Under the pieces are notes generated by a model that did not search any database, was not told the DNA's origin, and was given only the letters and a program-made list of their open reading frames with translations. 8,355 nt of DNA, taken from positions 1 to 8,355 of the forward strand of contig CALBBS010000121.1 in the NCBI GenBank assembly GCA_937926845.1, given 5' to 3'. Positions 1 to 5,164 of the stretch are shown piece after piece. Both the position numbers and the translations under genes were made by a program. Origin of the DNA: an uncultured Atopobium sp. GTDB lineage: Bacteria; Actinomycetota; Coriobacteriia; Coriobacteriales; Atopobiaceae. How positions within the stretch are numbered: position 1 is the first letter of the stretch; the number at the start of each line of letters is the position of its first letter.

Positions 1-104
1 GCGGAGACCCCGTCATGCCAAGCAGCTTCCCTTCTGTAGGACATGCGGGTCTGCGGGCACGTCTAGCAGACAGGTTTTCTCGCAAACCTGAGGCTCCCCC
101 ATAA
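1..104 (+). other. GC-rich structured stretch; possible 3' end of a plus-strand gene or of a structured RNA
   Basis: This stretch is clearly richer in G+C than the genes to its right and is packed with potential stems: GACCC (6-10) with GGGTC (47-51), GTCTGC (49-54) with GCAGAC (66-71), and CAGGTTT (71-77) with AAACCTG (84-90). It ends in a C-run (96-100) just before an A-rich tract. Two readings are possible. One plus frame is open from base 3 to a TAA at 102-104 (33 codons, ending ...RKPEAPP), which could be the tail of a protein entering from the left and converging on perR. Alternatively it is part of a structured non-coding RNA on either strand. I looked for SRP RNA, tmRNA, RNase P and tRNA signatures and could not match any. 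An open frame this short is not significant by itself. Confidence 0.35.
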
Positions 105-111
105 AGAAAAA

Positions 112-130
112 GACCGGTGAAGCACCGGTC
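112..130 (-). terminator. Rho-independent terminator of the perR-like gene
   Basis: A perfect 8-bp stem, GACCGGTG / CACCGGTC, closes a 3-base loop. Read on the minus strand it lies 28 bases past the perR stop and is followed by TTTTTCTTTAT, a good U-tract. On the plus strand the following bases are not T-rich, so it works best for the minus-strand gene. It may still help insulate whatever enters from the left. Confidence 0.85.
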
Positions 131-146
131 CTAAAGAAAGCTGTTT

Positions 147-156
147 TGTTGCAACA
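147..156. repeat. Palindrome TGTTGCAACA, copy 1 (downstream of perR)
   Basis: This perfect 10-bp palindrome lies immediately after the perR stop codon. An identical palindrome lies at 623-632 upstream of perR. The match extends to 13 bases (TTTTGTTGCAACA, 144-156), with the second copy in inverted orientation, so the two copies bracket the gene. No known operator consensus was recognised. Confidence 0.5.
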
Positions 157-158
157 CA

Positions 159-560
159 TTAGTTAACGCTGTGATGGAGCGCTGGGTTCTTAGCTAGGCA
201 CTCGTTGCAAATGCCCGTAAAGCACAGAGCGTAAGAGTCAATCTCGCCGCAAGAATCCTTGGTGAGATTGGTAAGGTCCCTCAGAACTGGTCCATCAACA
301 TCAAAGACACGGCCACACTCATGACACTGGAAGTGTGCATGCTCGGTTGTGGTTGGATCAAAACGAGAGATATTATCGCCGGTATTAACAACCTGGAGCT
401 CGCCTGCGTCAACAAGCTGCATAAGGTTACGGTAAACAGTTCCAAGAGAGATGTTTGGTAACTCCTCTCTTACTGCTGCATACACACTATCTGCTGTTGG
501 ATGGTCATGGCGACCTTCCATGTAAGTACGAATTGCCTCACGTTGCTTGCTGTAACGCAC
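159..560 (-). CDS. perR: PerR-like Fur-family metal-dependent transcriptional repressor
   Basis: This 133-residue Fur-family repressor is predicted to bind operator DNA as a dimer in the cytoplasm and sense peroxide or metal. A winged helix (about residues 5-65) carries the recognition segment SLGTVYRNL (38-46). The dimerisation domain carries HAHFQCHECG (74-83) and ICNEC (117-121). All five regulatory-metal ligands of Bacillus subtilis PerR have counterparts: H20, D68, H74, H76 and D87. The structural zinc site is complete (C79, C82, C118, C121). Asp at 87, where many Fur proteins have Glu, favours PerR over Fur or Zur, but this is inference from alignment by eye. The protein begins about 15 residues later than B. 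subtilis PerR (145 residues). Translation starts at GTG (558-560) behind TGAGG (566-570). It is divergent from the adhesin gene and is probably autoregulated through the dyads between them. Confidence 0.88.
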   Translation of the reverse strand: MRYSKQREAIRTYMEGRHDHPTADSVYAAVREELPNISLGTVYRNLMQLVDAGELQVVNTGDNISRFDPTTTEHAHFQCHECGRVFDVDGPVLRDLTNLTKDSCGEIDSYALCFTGICNECLAKNPALHHSVN

Positions 561-565
561 GATAA

Positions 566-570
566 CCTCA
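566..570 (-). promoter_or_regulatory. Ribosome binding site fixing the GTG start of perR
   Basis: The minus strand reads TGAGG, then TTATC, then GTG, a five-base spacing. The only nearby ATG (inside AATGAGG) is out of frame, so GTG is the supported start. Confidence 0.7.
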
Positions 571-574
571 TTAA

Positions 575-611
575 TTAGTAAGTGTTACTGATTACTAAAT
601 ACGTTAACACT
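575..611. promoter_or_regulatory. Overlapping dyads: candidate operator between perR and the adhesin gene
   Basis: Three inverted repeats are packed together: TTAGTAA (575-581) with TTACTAA (592-598); AGTAA (577-581) with TTACT (585-589) across GTG; and AGTGTTA (581-587) with TAACACT (605-611). They sit 15-51 bases upstream of the perR start, where its promoter should be. AT-rich nested dyads are typical of Fur/PerR operators, but the sequence is not the B. subtilis PerR box, so the link to this PerR is inferred. Binding here could also affect the divergent adhesin gene. Confidence 0.5.
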
Positions 612-622
612 AATTGTCTATA

Positions 623-632
623 TGTTGCAACA
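623..632. repeat. Palindrome TGTTGCAACA, copy 2 (perR/adhesin intergenic region)
   Basis: This is the second exact copy of the 10-bp palindrome found at 147-156. The extended 13-base match (TGTTGCAACAAAA, 623-635) is inverted relative to the first. It lies upstream of both divergent genes, where a regulator could act. Confidence 0.5.
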
Positions 633-657
633 AAAGCTCACATTTATGCATTACCAA

Positions 658-670
658 TTGTCACTATATA
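658..670 (+). promoter_or_regulatory. Weak promoter-like elements upstream of the adhesin gene
   Basis: The TTGTCA at 658-663 resembles a -35 box and the TATATA at 665-670 resembles a -10 box, but they are too close together to act as one pair. TATATA could serve as a -10 with a poor -35 further left. The AT-rich region between the two divergent genes must contain the promoter, but no canonical pair stands out. Confidence 0.25.
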
Positions 671-697
671 CGCAATCTACCTCTGATTTTTCAGTTT

Positions 698-702
698 GGA
701 GG
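698..702 (+). promoter_or_regulatory. Ribosome binding site fixing the adhesin start at 708
   Basis: GGAGG is followed by five bases and then ATG at 708-710. The in-frame TTG at 696 overlaps this Shine-Dalgarno sequence and cannot use it, so the shorter protein is preferred. Confidence 0.85.
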
Positions 703-707
703 CACGC

Positions 708-2963
708 ATGTTTATCACAAAATCCTCAAAACCTAAGAAGGAAACAGCAGCACGAAGACAAACCCCTTCTTCTGTCTTTCACTTCTGGTTTATTCCTCTG
801 TTAATTGGAGCCCTTCTCCTCAGCCATTTTTTCCTAAAGCCTGCTCATAGGCTTGCTTTTGCACAAGAGCCCTCATTTACCGTTGCACAAAGAGAAGATT
901 TTCCTGGTGGACAGCAAATTCCCATGTGGACCGCTAGCGACGGTACCTATCTCTACTGTGGAGACGAATTTAACCACTATGGTGCATGGCCAGGAGCAAC
1001 AGGAAGTGTGGTTGACCCGCAGTCTTATACAAAGCTCACCTCAGCCAACGGCACTCGCGGTGGAACGTATACAAATGAACAGCTTCGAGCTATTGATTAC
1101 ATCATTTATCACGGAGCTACCGCATCCCAAGAAAAGGACGTGTATGGATATACGGGATGGAAAGCGCGAGCCATCACGCAGTTTACACTGTGGGCTGTTA
1201 TGCGTGGTGAAGCCCATGCACTTGCGGTAAGTATTCCTCAGGCTGAGCTTCATCAACCAATTGAGAAGTTCTATTCCGATGCTATGAACTACGCCCAAAA
1301 TAATGGCAGCGGTCCAGAAAACGGAGTTGCCAAGCTCTTTGTACCCACAGGAGACAAACAGGTTCTGTTTTTCTTTGGACAGCAATCTGGCTCACTCAAA
1401 ATTACTAAAAGTTCTTTATTACCTAACGTCACCTCCAATAACGAACACTACACCCTAGAAGGCGCTATCTACGGAGTATATTCCGACGAGAGTTGTACCA
1501 ATCTTCTTGGCAGTCTCACCCTTGATAAATCTGGGTCTGCAACACTCACTGATCTTCCTGTTGGAACGGTGTACGTAAAAGAAACCACTGCACCAAAGGG
1601 CTTCCTTCTTGACCAATCGGTTCATGCTGTAGAAATAACAAACCAGGAAGAGAACACTCTCACGGTTACCGATACTCCTATTGGAGAGTTTGATCTGCGC
1701 ATTTCAAAACAAGACTTTGACCACAGCACGAGCCTCGACGAAGACGCTCGTTCTGAGCAGCAAAGCGCTTCTCCCCAAGGAAACGCAACGCTTCAAGGTG
1801 CGCTTTTTAAAGTGACCTATAGTGGCTCTGCTGAAACAACACTAAGAACATGGGTTTTCTCGACAGATGCTCAAGGTTTTGTTTCTTTTGATGCAGACCA
1901 TAAGGTTTCTGGGGATGACCTCTTTACTCTTGGCGAGAAACCATGGCTACCTTTGGGGTATTACCAAATCGAAGAAATTCAAGCTCCAGAGGGTTATAAA
2001 CTCCCAGGACTTTCTCTTCAAACCTGGAAGCTATCAAACCAAAACGGCAATCTTATCTGGACAAATCTTTCTAGCGGAAAAGAGAATTCCTCGTCTGAGC
2101 ACTCCTTTACCTTCAAAGACGAGGTAATAAGAGGAAATCTGAAAGTTAAGAAAATCGGACATACTTCTCTAAGTTCATCTGATGGTTATTCTGAAGTAGA
2201 TGAAATGCCAAGTCTGAAGGGCGCCAAAATTGAGTTAACTAATAGCTCTACTCAACCCATCTTCTATCAAGGAAAATGGGTTGCTCCTCACGAAGTTGTC
2301 ACCACAGTAGATACAAACGAGCTTGGAGAGGCGACCGTTGAAGGTCTTCCCTTTGGCTCCTATTCGCTCAAAGAAGTGGTGGCACCAGCAGGATACTCTC
2401 TTAACAAAGAATGGAACCCAACGGTTGCCCTTACTTCTGAAGAGACTGCAGAAGCACCTGAACTCATTGATGAAAGAATTTCTTTACAAACAATGCTTGT
2501 AGATGCTGCGGGATCAAAAAATCCTGAATATACCGAGGTGCTCAATCTTGTTGATCACATCAAATATGAAGGGCTTACTCCAGGGGAAGAGTATGAAATT
2601 ACTGGAGAACTCTATGAAACAAAGCAGCTCCAAGAAGGTACGGCAGAGCCTGTTGCTCGCGGAACTGTCCACTTCAAAGCCCCCACCTCATCAGGAGAAG
2701 CTGCAGTTCCTTTTTCTGTAAGGACTGCCTCGCTGGAGGGCAAAGAAGTTACCGCCTATGAAACAATCTCAAAAAGTGGTGAAGAGGTTGCCTCGCACAC
2801 CGACAGTCACTCTAAAGCTCAGACTATTCGCGTAGCTCCTAAGCCCCATCTTCCGGGCACGGCAGACAATGCATATGCAATTCCTCTTTTGCTTGCTATG
2901 GCAGGATCAGTATTTATTGGATGCACTCATGTATTTGCAGCAAAAATAAGACGTCCTCTTTAG
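708..2963 (+). CDS. Sortase-anchored thioester/CnaB/VaFE-repeat surface adhesin
   Basis: This 751-residue surface protein is probably covalently linked to the cell wall. A long basic N-terminus and a hydrophobic segment (23-43) end at a likely signal-peptidase site after AFA (50-52). A TQXA-type thioester domain follows, with YCGD (C84) and ITQFTLW (Q158); in this family a Cys-Gln thioester captures host targets covalently. Three CnaB/SpaA-type domains follow, at about 228-323, 326-473 and 476-589. Each has a candidate isopeptide Lys (K234, K334, K482) and the E-x-x-A-P-x-G-[FY] signature (E292, E423, E556). A VaFE-type ester-bond domain (about 590-709) has LQT (T595) and AQT (Q705) as candidate partners. 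The sorting signal is LPGTA (715-719), a membrane span (about 723-744) and KIRR. No pilin YPK motif is present and no sortase lies nearby, so a monomeric adhesin or a pilus tip fits better than a pilus shaft. The ligand is unknown. Confidence 0.9.
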   Translation: MFITKSSKPKKETAARRQTPSSVFHFWFIPLLIGALLLSHFFLKPAHRLAFAQEPSFTVAQREDFPGGQQIPMWTASDGTYLYCGDEFNHYGAWPGATGSVVDPQSYTKLTSANGTRGGTYTNEQLRAIDYIIYHGATASQEKDVYGYTGWKARAITQFTLWAVMRGEAHALAVSIPQAELHQPIEKFYSDAMNYAQNNGSGPENGVAKLFVPTGDKQVLFFFGQQSGSLKITKSSLLPNVTSNNEHYTLEGAIYGVYSDESCTNLLGSLTLDKSGSATLTDLPVGTVYVKETTAPKGFLLDQSVHAVEITNQEENTLTVTDTPIGEFDLRISKQDFDHSTSLDEDARSEQQSASPQGNATLQGALFKVTYSGSAETTLRTWVFSTDAQGFVSFDADHKVSGDDLFTLGEKPWLPLGYYQIEEIQAPEGYKLPGLSLQTWKLSNQNGNLIWTNLSSGKENSSSEHSFTFKDEVIRGNLKVKKIGHTSLSSSDGYSEVDEMPSLKGAKIELTNSSTQPIFYQGKWVAPHEVVTTVDTNELGEATVEGLPFGSYSLKEVVAPAGYSLNKEWNPTVALTSEETAEAPELIDERISLQTMLVDAAGSKNPEYTEVLNLVDHIKYEGLTPGEEYEITGELYETKQLQEGTAEPVARGTVHFKAPTSSGEAAVPFSVRTASLEGKEVTAYETISKSGEEVASHTDSHSKAQTIRVAPKPHLPGTADNAYAIPLLLAMAGSVFIGCTHVFAAKIRRPL

Positions 2964-2994
2964 TTGTGTGATCTTGTCTTGCTGCTCAAACAAA

Positions 2995-3020
2995 GAAAGG
3001 GCAGAACTCTCTGCCCTTTC
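2995..3020. terminator. Bidirectional terminator between the adhesin and the M28-like gene
   Basis: An 11-bp perfect stem (2995-3005 with 3010-3020, core AAAGGGCAGA / TCTGCCCTTT) encloses a four-base loop, ACTC. On the minus strand it is followed by TTTGTTTG, giving a reasonable U-tract for the M28-like gene. On the plus strand the downstream run is ATAAAAATTTG, a weaker tail for the adhesin gene. Its place between two convergent stops fits shared use. Confidence 0.8.
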
Positions 3021-3049
3021 ATAAAAATTTGTACTAGTTTCTTGTTCGT

Positions 3050-4975
3050 TTATGAGCGTCTAATAAGCTCAGTAACAAGAGCTGCAGCGTCAGCACACTG
3101 ACCAGCATTAACGTTCTCGCGAACATCAGCAGCGGTGCGGCTAAGCGCAGGAAGTCCATCCTCATTCAAGCCCATCAAGGTAACAGAACGAACTGAATTC
3201 TGCATTGCAGGAGTTGCATCAGTGGTGCCCCAGTCAAATGCGCTCTGCTCAACATCAATATGAAGATCAGCTGCAATAGTAGAAAGGAGTCGAGTCATTC
3301 TGCGATCAGCGCGGCGAACGTTGCCAATTCCCTCATTCTTAAGAATGGAGAGCGAACCAGCACCAACGCAATCAAGGTTAATGAGGAAAGCACCGCGAAT
3401 ATCAGTTCTGTGCTTTGCAAGGAACTCCCTCATGCCTGCGTGGTCAAAATCAGACGCTCCAAGTGCAACAAACCAAATATCGTGTGCAATGAGCTCGTCA
3501 TCAGAAAGTGAAAGAACAGCATTACGAAGATCATCCTCAGAGATGACAGATGCATCCTCAGAGTCAGCATCTTCACGATTCTCTGCAGATGGAGCTGCTC
3601 CGCCCTTCCAATCATCTGATGGTCCGTCGTTACGACCAAAGAGTCTAAAGGAACGGCGCTTTGCCTCAGGAGTCTTTGCATCCTGTGCCTCTGTGAGACC
3701 CTCATCAGCCGAAATGGTATCAAATGGGCTCTCTGCGTCTTCTGCCTCTGGAGAAGGTGCAGATGTTGGAGCTGGAACATAGTGAGGAGCTGGCTCAGAA
3801 GATGGAGCTAGTGGATCAACGGCGTCGCCAGAAGGATCAGGAAGATCAAAGAGGGATGCACGGCGAGCAAAATCATTCTTAGCGTGCAGCTCATGTGCAG
3901 TTTCAGGCTGAACTTGCGTTGCATTTGCGTCTGCAGACTCGTGAACCTGCTTCATAGTTGCATTGAGCTCATCGTCAACAGAATCATACACAACGGTGTT
4001 GTCAGCAGAAGCATCCTCAGTCTGCTCTTCTTCTGTTGTTGCATTTACAGCCTCTGCAACATCCTCGAGAGATGCAGTCTGGCTTGCGCCAGTAGTGTCA
4101 TAAGCAACGTAGCTTACTTCGCAATCCTCAGGAAGAATGCCCAGTGAATTAAGAACTTCCTCGCCGTGGCGGACGCCTTCCACTTCATCAGGCTCTGGGA
4201 TAAGTGCAGCTGCATCTCCTGCAAAATGATGAACAACCTCGGGTCGATGACCAGTAGGACGGACATTCTCGAGAATACCAAGAAGTGCTGCAACTGAAGA
4301 CTTGTTGTTGTTTGCACCAATAGTGCAAGGTGCAAAACGCTCTGCAATGGTTGCGACAGAAAGAGCAACAAGTGGAAGAGCTGCAAGAATACCAACAATC
4401 CAGAAAAGGACACGAACTGGATCAGGAAGGAAACGAAGAATCTGAACAAACGTAGCAACAAACACGGCAACTACACACCAACGCGCATACCTCTGTACAA
4501 GTGGTACGTATTTTGCTACAGGAGACTCAACAAGGAAGTTTGTATGTGGAGAGTCATAGTGAGCAACAATTACGATTGGACGATTGCCTTTTGCGACAAG
4601 CTCACCAGTGGCTTCGTGTTTAGCAACAACATTCTGGCTTCTAATAGAAGATCCAAATGAGCCAAGAATGTCATTACCAAAATACTTGAGACACGTAAGT
4701 GCGCCAAAACCAGCGACAAGCAGAACGCCAAAAGCAATGAGTGCTGCATTACCAGTGCCTGCAAAAATAACGCCAATGAAGAGGAGGATTAGATAGATTG
4801 AGTAGCCAAGACTCTTAATAGACTTAGCGTCAAATTCTTCAATAGTTGCCTCAAGCCCGTGAAGTTTCATTTCTTCAGCAATGGTTTGAGCAGCCTGAAG
4901 CTCCTCTTGGCTACCGGCAGGAGCAATATCAATCTGCTCGTCTAGATAGTCAACATAGTCATGTGTGATGGCCAT
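3050..4975 (-). CDS. Membrane-bound M28-peptidase-like protein with degraded active site and acidic insertion
   Basis: This 641-residue protein resembles M28 zinc aminopeptidases but is probably not an active one. A soluble N-terminus is followed by two spans (about 57-74 and 76-95), the AHYDS segment (H139, D141), two more spans (about 166-183 and 186-210), GANNNKSS (220-227), a long acidic Ala/Pro/Ser/Asp/Glu-rich stretch (about 300-485), then FVALGASDFD (502-511), INLDCVG (532-538) and LSRTAAD (611-617). Against Streptomyces griseus aminopeptidase the metal ligands read H139 kept, Asp to N223, Glu to D509, D535 kept and His to R613; the catalytic Glu is S508. With no signal peptide and four spans, the soluble parts should face the cytoplasm. 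The start at 4975 is chosen because GAAGGA (4982-4987) sits six bases upstream; the in-frame ATG at 5014 has no ribosome binding site. Divergent from the WYL pair. Role unknown. Confidence 0.78.
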   Translation of the reverse strand: MAITHDYVDYLDEQIDIAPAGSQEELQAAQTIAEEMKLHGLEATIEEFDAKSIKSLGYSIYLILLFIGVIFAGTGNAALIAFGVLLVAGFGALTCLKYFGNDILGSFGSSIRSQNVVAKHEATGELVAKGNRPIVIVAHYDSPHTNFLVESPVAKYVPLVQRYARWCVVAVFVATFVQILRFLPDPVRVLFWIVGILAALPLVALSVATIAERFAPCTIGANNNKSSVAALLGILENVRPTGHRPEVVHHFAGDAAALIPEPDEVEGVRHGEEVLNSLGILPEDCEVSYVAYDTTGASQTASLEDVAEAVNATTEEEQTEDASADNTVVYDSVDDELNATMKQVHESADANATQVQPETAHELHAKNDFARRASLFDLPDPSGDAVDPLAPSSEPAPHYVPAPTSAPSPEAEDAESPFDTISADEGLTEAQDAKTPEAKRRSFRLFGRNDGPSDDWKGGAAPSAENREDADSEDASVISEDDLRNAVLSLSDDELIAHDIWFVALGASDFDHAGMREFLAKHRTDIRGAFLINLDCVGAGSLSILKNEGIGNVRRADRRMTRLLSTIAADLHIDVEQSAFDWGTTDATPAMQNSVRSVTLMGLNEDGLPALSRTAADVRENVNAGQCADAAALVTELIRRS

Positions 4976-4981
4976 ACTACG

Positions 4982-4987
4982 TCCTTC
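4982..4987 (-). promoter_or_regulatory. Ribosome binding site fixing the M28-like start at 4975
   Basis: The minus strand reads GAAGGA, six bases, then ATG. The upstream ATG at 5012-5014 is preceded only by GACGTATAT and would add 13 mostly basic and polar residues not expected in the family. Confidence 0.75.
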
Positions 4988-5153
4988 GTTGGCATGTCTT
5001 CTGACAGGTTTCATATATACGTCATTAGTATACGTCTTATATCGAAATATAGCGGTTAAAGTGTATTTTTACGTCCAAATTTAGAAATTCTGCACTAAAT
5101 ATCAAAAACTTTCGTATATGTTTAGAGAGATTTGCGTTCAACTAGCAAAAAGC
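4988..5153. promoter_or_regulatory. AT-rich divergent promoter region between the M28-like gene and the WYL pair
   Basis: This region must hold promoters for both directions. On the minus strand TATACT (5027-5032) is a good -10 hexamer, but no matching -35 is evident. On the plus strand TATATG (5115-5120) is a possible -10 for the WYL operon, also without a clear -35. The 8-mer TATACGTC occurs twice as a direct repeat (5016-5023 and 5029-5036, 13 bases apart). A partial inverted copy, CGTATA, lies at 5113-5118, near the WYL side. These could be operator half-sites. Confidence 0.4.
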
Positions 5154-5159
5154 GGGAGG
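5154..5159 (+). promoter_or_regulatory. Ribosome binding site fixing the first WYL gene start at 5165
   Basis: GGGAGG lies five bases before ATG (5165-5167). The in-frame TTG at 5132 has no comparable site, so the 326-residue product is preferred. Confidence 0.85.
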
Positions 5160-5164
5160 TGGAT

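Noticed and set aside
1..104. SRP RNA or tmRNA at the left edge
   Set aside because: A GGGAAGC segment on the minus strand recalls SRP domain IV, but the neighbouring conserved CAGG and GGAA elements do not match. The tmRNA TPsiC arm and CCA-like end are absent.
658..673. TTGTCA as part of a PafBC-type promoter motif upstream of the adhesin
   Set aside because: The mycobacterial motif needs TA eight bases after TTGTC[AG]; here those bases are GC.
696..707. TTG at 696 as the adhesin start
   Set aside because: It overlaps the GGAGG at 698-702, which is correctly spaced for the ATG at 708.
1041..1385. A 114-codon minus-strand frame opposite the adhesin thioester domain
   Set aside because: The plus strand here encodes an unmistakable thioester domain, and the antisense product resembles no known protein.
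708..2963. Pilus shaft (backbone) protein
   Set aside because: It lacks a pilin YPK motif, has an N-terminal thioester domain typical of tips or single adhesins, and has no class C sortase beside it.
3321..3782. A 153-codon open frame antisense to the M28-like gene
   Set aside because: It lies opposite the low-complexity acidic insertion, whose biased codons keep other frames open. Its Ser/Ala-rich product has no recognisable domain and no convincing ribosome binding site.
4114..4470. A 118-codon minus-strand frame overlapping the M28-like gene, with a hydrophobic product
   Set aside because: It is a shifted frame across the transmembrane-coding part of the M28-like gene. The product is a Leu/Phe-rich artefact with no independent start signal.
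4976..5014. ATG at 5014 as the M28-like start
   Set aside because: No Shine-Dalgarno sequence precedes it, while GAAGGA is placed correctly for the ATG at 4975. The region also overlaps repeats that look regulatory.
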